A stretch of DNA of 64,000 nucleotides from Gloeophyllum trabeum ATCC 11539. Its lineage: Eukaryota; Basidiomycota; Agaricomycetes; Gloeophyllales; Gloeophyllaceae. Under the pieces are notes generated by a model, which saw only the letters and a program-made list of their open reading frames with translations, was not told where the DNA came from and ran no database searches. Position 1 is the first letter of the stretch, and every line of letters begins with the position of its first letter. The stretch lies in assembly GCF_000344685.1 (NCBI RefSeq), contig NW_006920411.1, positions 1,889,750-1,953,749 on the forward strand, given 5' to 3'. This document shows, piece by piece, positions 34,410-45,802 of this stretch. Made by a program: the position numbers and the translations under genes.

Positions 34410-36804
34410 TCATACTACTGGCGGTGGCTTCGCAGACTTCACATCACCCTCTGTCCAGTCTGCCTGCATCTCCTTCTGGAATGGCTCGAGATTAAATTCG
34501 AGCGCCGAGCAAGGATAGCCGATTTCGAACTTCTCTAGCACGGTCGGGTGCAAGATACCCAATGTGCCGATGGCCAGATCACCAGGCATGTGCAGGACGT
34601 CTTTCTTGATGGAGTCCAACGTTGACGATTTCTCTTGAGGCGCGCGATAATAGATAGTAGCTGCGCGGCCAGGGAAGAAAGCAGGATCTGCGAATGACCC
34701 AGTCATTAACGAAACATCGGAAAGGTAACCAACCCTGAGCTTACCGCTGCACTCCTTGATGTAATACCCCGTCTTCGCCTTGTACTCCGCGCTTCCAATC
34801 CTAGGGACCTCGAGCATCGCCATGATCCGGTCCAGCAAGCCATGCACGACCTCGAACCCGGCGCTCTTGTTGCACCACACGGCCGCCGCGTGCCGCTCGT
34901 TCCGCGCCTGGCGCTCGCGCGACTTGTCCTTGAACACGACGTCGGAGGTCTCGAAGATGCGGATCGGCAGTGGATGCGAGCGGTTCTCGCGCACGGTCTT
35001 GAGCAGCCCGGGGAGGAGCGTCGTGCGGACGACCTGGAACTCGAGCGTCTTGGGGTTCGCGATCTTGACGGCGAGCGAGTCGTCGTGGTGGTTCAGCCAC
35101 TCGAAGTTCTCTTCGTGGGAGCACTGGGATGGGGAAGGCCTTAAGTGACGCAGCTTCCGCGATATAGATAGATGCATGCATACCAGGATCAAGGGCAGGA
35201 CTTCGACCCAGCCTGCTAACGCCCACTCGATCCTCACCACGTCGCTCAGCTTGCTGATCGCGAGCGGCTGCCCGACGGTGCTCGTCTTGGGGAACCTCTC
35301 GGGCAGGTTGTTGAACCCATAGGCAATCGCCGCGTCCTCCATGATATCGCACTCGTGCAGAATATCCGGGCGCGTCGGGGGTATGGAGACTAATATGTCC
35401 TCGGTAGGGTTATCGAGCGATGGCTCCGTAGGGAGGGACATGCGGCGCAGGAGGGTCGCGATCTGCGAGGACGAAAGGGTAAGTCCCGTGCAGGAGTTGA
35501 TGTACGAGGTGTGCGCCGTTGTCGGGCGAGAGGATATGTCCGGGGTGATACGGGTCTCCCCGGAGGAATAGACAACTTTGCAGGGCTCGATGCTTTTGAC
35601 AGTGACGAATCAGTAAGAGAACGGATGCGAAGAGAGCTTGCGCGACTTACGTAAAAGGTTCTGCGCAGTATTCAGAGAACATGGTCGAGATAATGTTCAC
35701 GACAATGGCCAGCTTCGTCTCATCCGTAGCTGTTACATCAATGAACACATTCTTCGTATTCAAGGTGATCTTGCTGTGCTCCGAGTTGATGATCGGAGGC
35801 ATGGACAGTACGCGGTCTTTTTGGTCGTAGATAATTGGGTAGACAGGGGAGTCACGGATGATGTGCAGATATCTTGCCAGATGTTTCTCAGACTAGCTTG
35901 CGAGATTCAGCTTTTCACGGTGGCAATAACGTGAACAGATATCACGTACCTCGTAGACAGTCATCAGCTCCTCGGCCGTATATGCTTTGTCTTTGCCTAG
36001 CGGGATGAACTTGATATCCTTGGGATTCCGTGCCTCATATCTGAACGGTGCCTCGATGGTGTCCAGGTCGTGCGTACCGATGGCGACGAACTGCCGCCGC
36101 CTGCACAGGTTCTGGTGAAGCTTGTCTTGAAGGTCAATGAAAGAGGCATAGGAACGGGGGGTGAAGTGGAGATTTCGAAGGATGGCGCATGCAAAATAGG
36201 GCCGAATTTGTTTCGTCTTGGCAGATATGAGCAGAGTGGAGGGGTAATCACTTATGCACCCACCTCTGGCGCGACAGTGACGGTCAGGAGGTTTGATTCG
36301 CCACCTGGAGGGTACACTAGCTTGTATTGCGGTGGCTGATCCTTTCCCAGAAAGATACGCAGGGCTCTCGCTATGCCTTCGATGCAAAGGAGATCGTATC
36401 TGAGAATCTTAATCAACGGCCGAGAGATACAGGTGCTAGACGATGTATAATTACCTGTTAGCAGGTATCTCGATCTTGAGTTGCTGGGGTGGAGAGTTAA
36501 CCCCCACTCTTCACGCATTTGAAGGCTACGCACTGGACGCTCGGCAGGGAGACCCTTTTTCTTTGCTGCTTCCACCTCCTCCGTTGTCTGTCACCGTCGT
36601 AAATATGTTACTCATAGATACCAGTTCAGACCGCGTACATCTTCGTCGAGTTCGATACCAAAGTCGAAACATAGCTTGTCAAACTCCTCCGTCGCTAGCA
36701 GGGGGTCTCAGAATGATGAGAAGAAACCAGATTAAACCAGCATTACAATACTTGCGCCCAAGCCGCTCCCACAGATCCTCCTTGTCAACAGCGACGGTAG
36801 GCAT
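34410..36804 (-). CDS. FRS1: Cytosolic phenylalanyl-tRNA synthetase beta subunit
   Basis: The beta subunit of the heterotetrameric PheRS carries the B3/B4 editing domain and tRNA-binding parts. The ATG at 36804 gives [19 protein letters not shown]. Later exons include [40 protein letters not shown], and [20 protein letters not shown] with [20 protein letters not shown] (B3/B4 region). [20 protein letters not shown] (B5) and a catalytic-like domain follow ([59 protein letters not shown]). The protein ends [13 protein letters not shown] and PPPVV. At least six exons are present, with good splice sites. Fungal beta subunits normally lie apart from alpha, but here FRS2 is on the same strand about 12 kb to the left. 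Confidence 0.92.
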
Positions 36805-37229
36805 TGCGCAGTGATTTAGAGGAGGCCTGAGGCTAGCCGAGATGTGATTGGATGTGATTGCGTCCTGGACGAGTCAATTACAGTATTGCCAAATTGAGTA
36901 ACGGCAGTGCATGTCACGTGATCGGCGCGTCTGTCTCGATCGAGGCTGCGTTCCCCGTCCGGTCCTTGTCGGACACCATCACTATCCAGCCCGCCGCCGC
37001 TTTCCGCCGCGGCCGACGATGCAAGTCCCGTCTTCCAGCGTCGGCCTCTGCGGAATGCGCGTGTCTTGGGAGCAGCGGTGGTGCCTTTGTGAGTATAAAG
37101 CCCTGACGCTCTGGCTGTAGCCGCCCTTCCATCGCTTGACTTCCTACCGCCAGCACGGAAACCGGGTTTTCGACTCCTGCGACTTCGACTTTCTTCAAAG
37201 CAGGCCTTACTTTGACTACTTCTACTTCA

Positions 37230-39718
37230 ATGTCTGCGCCTTCTCCTCGCAGATCAGGCGGCGACTATCAAGACGCATACACGACCGCTCCCAAGCGTTC
37301 CAGCCGTTCCTCTCGGGTGAGGTTTAGCGCGGACGACTCCGCCCAGATGACGGGTGCTGCACATGAAGAACCTTCCTGCTCTCTTCCTTCTCCTCCTTCG
37401 TCTTATCCCCGCCGCTCTGGACAGCAGGCGGAGCTCCCTCTCTTCAACCCTGACGACTTCGTCTACCGCCGTCCGGAACGCTCTTCAGATCCGGATCAAT
37501 ATGGTCTATCAGGAATAGACTACTCTTCTCGCCGTCGCTCGGACGAAAGCGATATAACCCTGCACGACGAATCCCCTCCACCGAGAGCGAAGGACGACAA
37601 AGATGACCGGTTCTCACTGTCTTCCTACAACCACCCATACGACATTCGCCCTCCCCAGTCCGCCTACACCGGGAAACCTTCTCAGGAAGAAGAAACCCGA
37701 CCTCGTGCACGTCGTTCAGTGAGCTTTGCCCCAACCGAGGTCAGCATGGGTGACTGTCAAACAGACGCGGAAAGCTGTTTCGAGGCGACCAACAACGACC
37801 CTGTCCACCGACGTCGAGGTGTACTTTCCAATCTCGTCGACCTGTACACCCTCAGCCGGCGCAAAAGTGACTGCGACGGCGGCATGAGTCGCGCTGCGTC
37901 CACCAACTCCGAGTACTCTACCGCTGGGGGCAATCGCCTCAGACGCAGGGAGTCCGTGCAGTCAGACGCTTCTGAGACGTTGGACGCGGATGATCCTCGT
38001 GTCACCGGTATCACCAAGAAGTGCTTGGACGATCCCGAAGACGTCGAGAAGAACTGTTTGAAGCAGATGGACTACAAGGCCAGGAAGAAGGAGAGGATGC
38101 GAATGCGTATCGAGTTCAATATTTCTTGTAAGTGTTTTGCATCGTCCGTGCCAGCCATAACTCATTGGCCTACCTCGACAGCGCTGATTGCTCGGCAGGA
38201 CTTCTTGATGACTCTCGCACGGGCCCTCCTTACTTTCGGAGCACCGTCTCATCGTATCGAATCCCAACTCGTCTCCGCCTCACGTATCCTCGAAGTCGAT
38301 GCCGAGTTCATCCACATCCCCGGTGTCATTATATGCTCCTTTGGCGACTCCGAGACCAAGACTTCCGAGTCGCATTTCGTCAAATGTGGCGGGCGCATCG
38401 ACCTAGGGAGGTTGCATCGCGTCCACAGAATCTACCGCTCAGTCATGCACGACGAGCTCTCGGCGAAGAAGGCGACGAAACAATTGGAGGCTCTGTTGGC
38501 GGCCAAACCGATATACAAAGTCCTTCCTCGGTGCTTCCTGGCGTTTTGGCTGTCGGCCCTGATCTGTCCGCTGGCTTTCGGAGGGTCATTCGTCGATATG
38601 TGGATTGCAGCAGCTGGTGCATTTGTTCTTTGCGCTCTGCAGCTTACTGTTGCCGCCAAGAGTGTGATGTATGCGCAGATCTTCGAGTGAGCACTTTCTC
38701 CCGCTTCGTGTATAACATCAAAACTGACTCTTTCCGATAGAATCTCGGTCGCTATCTGTATGTCCTTCGTCGCCCGTGGCTTGAGCAGCATACGCAGCCA
38801 GGTGTTCTGCTATACGGCCATCTCTTCGGCTGGTATTGTGGGTATCCTGCCCGGCTACCTCATTCTCAGCAGTTCTTTGGAGCTGGCATCCAAGAACATT
38901 GTCTGCGGTAGTGTCAAGATGGTTTACGCCCTGATCTATACTCTGTCTCTGGGTTTCGGGCTGCAGATCGGTAGCGACTTCTATCTGCTCCTCGATCCCG
39001 GTGCGCGTCACTCCCTGCAATTCCTCGCTGCGAATATGTCCACCACAATCAGTCTGGCCGGTAACTTTACCGCGGACAACGGCATATCGTATCCCGGCCT
39101 ACCCCTATCCGGCACCTTCACCTTCTCAAACTCGTCCGGACCGCTCAGCCACGACATCATTGCGGGGTGCTATCGTCCTTTGGACTTCCCCTGGTACCTC
39201 CAGCCGTTCCCCTGGTGGACGCAGTTCATCATCGTGCCCATCTTCTCGGTGCTCAGTTCGCTGGCGAATTTGCAGCCCTTCTGGACGGTGGACTTGCTTG
39301 TCATGACCCTCATCAGTTGCGCGAGTTATGCGGCGAACAAGGTGGCGAATCACTTCATTTTTGGGCGGTCGGATATCGTGTCCGCCATCGGCGCCTTTAC
39401 GGTCGGGCTCCTGGGCAACATATACTCCCGGAAGCTGGGCGGGACAGCGTTTACATCCATGGTGACTGGTGTGCTGTTCTTGGTTCCAGTGAGTAATCTT
39501 TTTACCTTTGCGCGTTCGAGAGACCCTTTGCTGATGGATTGTTCTTTTACTAGTCCGGGTTGTCACAAGCCGGAGGTATCACAGCTGAGGGCAGCGGTAT
39601 CGACATCGGAGGGGCCATGATATCAGTCACTATCGGTGTTACTGTCGGACTATTCATGAGTCAAGCACTGGTGTACACGTTCGGTACGCGAAAGAACGCT
39701 GCCGTTTTTTCGTTCTAA
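37230..39718 (+). CDS. PRM10: Prm10/ThrE-like multi-pass membrane protein
   Basis: The family (yeast pheromone-regulated membrane protein 10) resembles bacterial threonine/serine exporters; substrate in fungi is unknown. The start is the ATG at 37230 (MSAPSPRRSGGDYQDAYTTA); a TTG 18 bp upstream is not a plausible start. About 270 residues of Ser/Arg/Asp-rich cytosolic N-terminus precede VTGITKKCLDDPEDVEKNCL. The conserved soluble domain follows with ARALLTFGAPSHRIESQLVS and FIHIPGVIICSFGD, then FVKCGGRIDLGRLHRVHRIY. Some ten hydrophobic segments follow (for example CFLAFWLSALICPLAFGGSF, GIVGILPGYLILSSSLELAS and AIGAFTVGLLGNIYSRKLGG). Introns near 38128-38180, 38689-38740 and 39488-39553 keep the frame to the stop after AAVFSF. 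Fungal members have just this long N-terminal extension. Confidence 0.87.
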
Positions 39719-39923
39719 GCGGGAGGATCAGAAAAAGCGCTTTGTAATTTAGAACTTCCATCTACATCCTGTACATTTAATATCCTCTGTTGTGACATTA
39801 GTCGTATTATTATATTCTCTCTCTACTCTCCGAAAACATGGATCCTCCGTCCGAATAATCAGTACCTTGAACGGCTTCCGCCTGGCTCAGCCCCGTAGAA
39901 ATTGATTGCCTAGGCGAGGAGTG

Positions 39924-42272
39924 TTATAACGGCATGAGGCGCGTAAGATGAGTGTATCTCACAAGTCTATCCAAGCACTTCCTCAACTTGAGTTTTATGC
40001 CTCTAGTTGGGATACCTTGCTCTGATAGCATTTGAACGAAAATGTCGTAATGTAGAGGCTAGATAAACGGCCCAGTGTTTGTGGGTTATACGGGGAAAGC
40101 AGTTTCAGGGCGTACCTCATATCTCAAGATACGAAGATGCAGGACTTTGTCTTGGGAAATCAAACTCTTCAGCTGTGCTTCAAGTTTGTCAATGTCGCAC
40201 TCATCATCTGGAGATTCCTGGACCGCCCTGCTTTTGCCCTTCCTGGCAGATTTGGGAGGAACATTGGGAATCCTCAAGGGCAAGGACGCCGAAGTCACAG
40301 GTTTGTTAGTCGTGATGGCTTGCATAGGATTTATCCTCTTCTTCCTGCCTAGATAGTCTGTTGTCGATACTAGCATTCGTTCTTCTCTAGGTAACTGCAT
40401 TGGATTCGGGCCATCTCTTGTTGACGACCATGATGGATCGAAATGAAGGATCGCATCGTCGTCTCGCCACCCGACACCATCAGAATCTCCTTGGGAAGGT
40501 ACGTCATCATTATTGACATCATCCAGTGAATATATTCTATCAGGAGATACATGTGCGGACCCGTGTAGGTGACGCGCCTTCGACCGAGGGGTCAGATGTA
40601 GTTCTCTTTCGCTGCGCGAGGAAGAATCAGCGGCCGTGGGAAGGCACATCTATCAGTTATAAGTCGTATTCGGAGACGTGAGTGTATTATTTCGCTCACC
40701 TTCACAGATTGACTTGTACCCACTTCACATTCTTTGTGGCTATCAAACCGCGCTTCCGCGGAAGAGCAGCCTGGACTGGGCATTCGTGCGAAGGATTCAG
40801 ACCCTCCAGCAAGGGCGTCAGGTGGGGAGTTAGCCTTCCCAGAATTTGATAACCCGAACGGCTGTGTCGCTGCTGGCACATCCTCGCCGCTGGCGGTAGT
40901 GTAGAGGTCAGCATCGAACAGCGACTTCGGCCTACTCAAAGTCTCAAGTCTTGAGTTCGCGATTCGTTGATTAATGTGAGTACGATCGACCATGTCATGG
41001 CCATTTACGGACGAGGGCGGTGGCCTCTGTGGTCTCGATAGTTTGCTCGGCCCAAAGGCTTGAGTGCTCGGGGGTACCCGTGGTGTTGTTTGAACACCAT
41101 CGGCTGGCGGCCCCGCCATGTGATCATCTAGCGCAGTCACTACAGCGCCATTATCATCTTCATCCGAGTTTGCGCTTGAAGAGTGACCAAGGAAGAGTCG
41201 CGCTCTGTCCCTGATAACAACCCTAGCTTGGGTCACACTCTGCAGAGTACCCCGAGCTTCGGGCCGTTTGCCTTTCTTCCTCGGAGCGTCGGTCCCTAGC
41301 AAGTCTTCGAGGTACGTCTCGGGCTCCTGAGCCTTTGACAGCATAGCTCCACCAGCTGCCTCCGCACCATTGGCACTCTCGCTAGACACCTTATTCAATT
41401 CTCGGCGAATAAGAATCTTAACAGTCTCATCTGTCAGACGATTCTTCTTCGCACAAGTTTGAATATGGAGCATCTTCTGTGTCACACTTTTCCTGGTGGT
41501 CCACTTCAGTTGGCAAGATACGCATGTGAGAATCTTCCCGAGTTCAGTGTTAGTGAAGTCGGTGGTGAAACGGTGGGGTGGCCTCCAATGACTGGGCCGC
41601 GTACTCTTATCCGAGTCAGCCACAGAGGTGGAGCGAGCAGATGCAACGCGGATTTTAGTCGACTTCAGATTTGAGGTTCCTGGGAGCCCGAATCGACCAA
41701 GTTTCAGACGATCGGATGCCTCGATGTCAGACTCGCTTGAAGATATGGATATCGCGTCAGTCGGCGTTGGCTCTGGCTCTGGCTCCGGGAATCGCAAATC
41801 TTGAGAAGGCAGATTTGAGCCTTGGTTATTGAGTGCAGCAGAGCCCACGGAATGTAACTCGGTCGAGGAGAGCCTCGGGAGGGCATCATCTGCACAGACA
41901 TCCTTAGAGGAGCTTATGGAGGATATTGTAACTCTTACCATCTATCTCAATGATAGTTTTCTGCCATTCAGATTTGCCTTTCTCGTCCAGGACAGCACGC
42001 GCCTTCTTTGAGGTTCTCGCCATCTCAGACTGGCTGCCCATCTGCATTCCCGGCAGATATTGAGTGGTTCCATTAAGGGGACTTGACATGATGAGCGCGA
42101 GGGCGTCAGAAGCCTTCAACTGTTTCTGCTTCTTTATCTTCCGATTCTCCTTCTCTCTGCGTCTCGCGTCCTCCCTTTCTGGTTCAGAATCTTCGACGAT
42201 GTCCATGACCAAGTCAGGCTGAGAATTTCCGTTTGTCAGGGGCCCGCAGGCGCGATGTTCGGAAGCCGCCAT
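39924..42272 (-). CDS. SLX4: Structure-specific endonuclease subunit Slx4
   Basis: Slx4 is the scaffold that activates the Slx1 nuclease on branched DNA. The ATG at 42272 gives MAASEHRACGPLTNGN. A basic/acidic N-terminal part has LIMSSPLNGTTQYLPGMQMG, and an intron in IEID|DALPRLSS was checked for phase. A C2HC-like zinc finger follows at about residues 220-260 (LTCVSCQLKWTTRKSVTQKM, LHIQTCAKKNRLTDETV). Next is a long disordered region with Ser/Pro motifs. The C-terminal Slx4 CCD that binds Slx1 reads LEAQLKSLISQDKVLHLRIL and RYEPLHYDIFVQMLSEQGIP. Its two halves are joined across a GTACGC...TCTAG intron, and the protein ends LTRLMPL. The CCD makes Slx4 more likely than other zinc-finger scaffolds. 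Sequence outside these two domains is poorly conserved, as usual for Slx4. Confidence 0.75.
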
Positions 42273-42648
42273 CGCTGCTCTGAATAGGGCTCGAACGCGA
42301 TATCTTGTCGGGACTAGGGCTGCCAGTTGTGTATCCCCTGAGCGTAGATGAACCTGGTAGTCGGAAGAGTGGCGAAGTTGAGACGCGCCTGTCACGCGTT
42401 GTGTCACGCGAATTAGCAGAGGTCTCACTTACGCGATAGCGTGCCAGTGTTCGGGTGAGGAACTCATCCTCTCATTATGATCGTGTAATGGTCGATGACA
42501 ACGAGGGCATCGCGAAATCCCAAGCTCAAGCTATTGCTTTCAGCGAGTATCGGTAAGGTAGGACTGATAGCATAGGCATAGCCTAAGAAAGCTTTTGGGG
42601 CCATAGAAGCATGTGCAAAGATGATACATGAACCGCGACAACAAACAT

Positions 42649-43786
42649 CTACTCCTCATCCTCTTCGTCCTCCTCGGCAGCTGCACCACCGTTTGCCTGG
42701 AAGGCCTCGATCTTGGACTGTATACGCTCCTTGCGCTGCTCGAGCGTAAGACGGTGCTGCTTGTATTTGAGAGACTCGGCTTTCCAGTCCTTTGTCTTCT
42801 CGGTGGGCTTGAACGACGGGTCTTCCCGGATGGCAGCGTAAGCGTTCGTGTAGATCTCCTCCATATCCTCAGACCCGACGCCATCAGCGAGGTACGTGGA
42901 GAACTGCTTCTTGAAGCTAGCACAGACCAATGAGCCTCATAATAAAGGTCCCAAGAGTAAGCACGAACCGTTCATCGTCTTCCTCCTCCAAGCTCTCCAT
43001 GTACTCGGCAACGTGACCGCCGAAGATGTACTTCTTAAGCACTTCGGCGTCCAACTCCTTGCTCTCTGGGTCGTAACCAGGGAAGCGCTTCTCGGAGTGA
43101 GGAATGTAGAGCCCTCCGTCACTGGCACCCTTGAGGGCACCGAAGACACGCGAACCAGTCGATGTCCGCTTCAAGCCGACGTCAAGGTAACACTTGAATG
43201 GCCGAGGAGCGTCCTCGCCCTCAATCGTCTCAGTCAAAGCAATGGTCCCGTCGGGTTCCGTGACACCCTCGTACTTGTCAGCCAAGCCAAGTTTAGTAAG
43301 GGCACGGCGGGCGCAAAGGAGGCCAGTTGCGTAGGCTAGCAGATGGGTTTGTACCGGGCGAATGAGTAAAGTGTCGTATTGACGTACCAGCAGTCCAGTT
43401 GGTCAGGCCGTGGTTGATGCCATATCTGGGCAGCTCCTTCGAAGTCGCGGCAGTCAGAACGAAGTCTCCCTGCAGGCGGGCGTAGACGATCTGAACAATG
43501 ATTTGCTTGTTGGTAAACCGGACTACCAGCCGGTACTTCGGAGCATTGCTACAGCTCTGTCAGCCTGCGTGAATGACCCCAATTGCCCGTCTCGCTCACT
43601 ATTTGTTCTTCGCCTGACTGATGAGGCGTTTCCGGGCATAGTCTAACGAGACCGGGGTCAGTATGCTGCATGACACCGCGAGACATGTGTACACGTACAG
43701 TCAGTCTTGCCCTCCCTCCGACGGCGGTACTTGACCTGGAACCGCGAGAAGTATGCGTCGGACTTGACTTTTTTGACGAAGGGCAT
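42649..43786 (-). CDS. RPL5: 60S ribosomal protein L5 (uL18)
   Basis: uL18 binds 5S rRNA and, with uL5, forms the 5S RNP of the large subunit. The ATG at 43786 starts MPFVKKVKSDAYFSRFQVKY, then RRRREGKTD. A GTACGT...GTTAG intron joins it to YYARKRLI. Further exons give PKYRLVVRFTNKQIIVQIVY, LPRYGINHGLTNWTA, VFGALKGASDGGLYIPHSEK and RFPGYDPESKELDAEVLKKY. The highly acidic C-terminus ends AAAEEDEEDEE. About 300 residues in five or six exons is the family norm, and the short introns between constitutive exons are typical for ribosomal protein genes. RBM42-like is divergent, 393 bp away. Confidence 0.95.
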
Positions 43787-44179
43787 CTGGAGACGAAGAC
43801 GAGGGGTCAGCCTGGGGACTCCATAGATCGACACAACATCCGGAACGGGGGTAAGGCATCCATCCGCTCAAATGGCGGCTCCCATTCAGTCGTCTCCAGA
43901 CCGAGCAGCAATGCAGCCAAGCAACCCTATAGTGAAATCCCAGCAGCCGAGGAAGGTCAGCTCACCTTGAGGACGTTGAGGACGGCGTTGACGGTGGTGT
44001 CCGTATGCCCGACAGGGTTCACCAGCCACAGCTGTGTTTGGTCGACTTTGGTGCTTCCTGAGGCACGCTATTGGCGCGCTCAACTTGTTCCCACAGTCCC
44101 CTGACACCTTCATCATCGTAACCGCATTCTCGCGCGACGACGAGCTAATACAGTCTCCTGTTACAAGTGCAAAGCCGCC

Positions 44180-44982
44180 ATGGATCCATACTCAGCAGGA
44201 GCTTACTATCAGCAATACCAGCAGCAACACGATGTCAACCCTTACTATCAGCCCTACCAAGGTCCCATGTATCCCACTGCGGGGTCATCGACGTCGTCGC
44301 ATACAGCCCCGGTCCCTGCGAATGCTTACGAGTACGACGTCGGCATTCTCGCGCAGCAGAGTGTTTATGTCCCTGGAGCTGCTATAGACAAGCGCGGAGG
44401 TGCAGGTGGCAAGCTCGCAAAGGGTGGCAAGAGAACGACTGTACTGCGCAAAGGCGGAGGAAAGGTCTGGGAGGATCAGACGTTGCTCGAATGGAACCCA
44501 TGTCAGTTTCTACTCTCATCAGTGAGGCCTCTGCTGAGACTTTGGTTGCAGCTTGGTTCCGGCTATTCGTGGGCGATCTGAGCAACGACGTCTCCGATGA
44601 CGTGTTGGCGAACGCGTTCAACAAGTATACCTCGTTCCAGAAAGCTCGAGTTATCCGTGATAGGCTAAACGGAAAAGTACGCACTTAGCTTACATGCCGC
44701 TCTCGCTTCAAGGATTGACTGTTTCGGCAGGCTAAATACGGCTTCGTGGCATTTTCCGACCCTGAAGATTTCCTGAGAGCGTGGAAAGAAATGGACGGTG
44801 AGTAGGTACCTACGATGTGGTTCATGCCCCGCTTACATGCTTTCATAGGTAAATATGTTGGAAACCGGCCGGTCAAGCTGAAGAAGGCGGACCAGACGGC
44901 CATTCGGCCAGTAGAGATAGGGCATAGAAAGGCCAGGCAGCTGGAGAAAGAGCTCAAGAAGAACAGGAAGAAGCCCTACTAG
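44180..44982 (+). CDS. RBM42: RBM42-like RNA-binding protein with one RRM
   Basis: RBM42 is an RRM protein associated with splicing and stress granules in animals; plants and fungi have simple homologues. The ATG at 44180 gives MDPYSAGAYYQQYQQQHDVN and a Tyr/Gln/Pro-rich N-terminus, then a Gly/Lys linker (GGAGGKLAKGGKRTTVLRKG). The RRM follows: RLFVGDLSNDVSDDVLANAF (RNP2 and first helix), YTSFQKARVIRDRLNGK and AKYGFVAFSDPEDFLRAWKE (RNP1). The MDGKYVGNRPVKLKKADQT tail is the RBM42 signature. The C-terminus is a basic helix, LEKELKKNRKKPY. Introns at about 44510-44563, 44678-44731 and 44799-44848 keep phase. The family call rests on the RRM plus the downstream GRPVKLKK. Confidence 0.85.
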
Positions 44983-45802
44983 ATTTTCGCATGGTGAGGA
45001 TGCGAAGAAGTACGTTACTCCTATTCGTACGACCGACTGGACTTACATAGCTTTTGTAACGATATGTGCTTGTAATTTGGAAGGGGTATATTCATTCGTA
45101 AGCTGGTCAGTCTTCCTGTGCCTCAAGTGTGCGGATGACTGCTTTGTTTCTACTGGTTGTAGGGTGACGGCTTGCATCCTCGATCCGGGATACGCATTGG
45201 GACTCGTTTGATATGTTGATCAATCTTTCTGCCATCATCGAGTCATTGCCATCGCAGGCATGCGCAACAGTACTATCAGCACTGTCTGTGAATCCGAGCG
45301 GCCTCGGTCGTTGAATCCTTGTACTATCACGTAGGAGAAGAGTGCTCTAAGTAATAGATCGAATGAGCCTGCATCTAGTGTATTTGACTGCAGTGTATTG
45401 CTATTGACGTTGTCGTCGCGCTCTACCATTAAACTTGCACGCGCCTACCCGAAGACGCGAGTATCGCCGTTGTGATGTGTGATGATGACGTCGGAATCGG
45501 ACGCGTTGTTCAGCCACAAGTTGCAATTGGCCACAATCATCGCCGTGCACTGGCTTTGCTAGTTATATGCCGACTGTCCTAATTAAGCAACCGAAGAAGG
45601 AGGCGTTTACGGTCTGCCCTGGGAGACTATGGCTTTGCTCGAGGAGACGCGTCGCGGTCTGTGAAGGCTTCGCATCTGTACAGCTCTGAACCTCTGCTTG
45701 GACCGGTTCTGCTCCCTAACAACGAGGTAATACTGCGTCGACTCGGAACCTGAGGGACCCTTGCATCCTGTCAAGTTTTGTCGCGACTACTCTTTGTTCG
45801 CC
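44983..45802. other. Intergenic, no supported gene
   Basis: 820 bp between two genes on the same strand, holding the RBM42-like 3' UTR and the CTNNBL1 promoter. A CRE-like TGACGTCG sits near 45487. No frame over 65 codons shows family resemblance. Confidence 0.5.
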
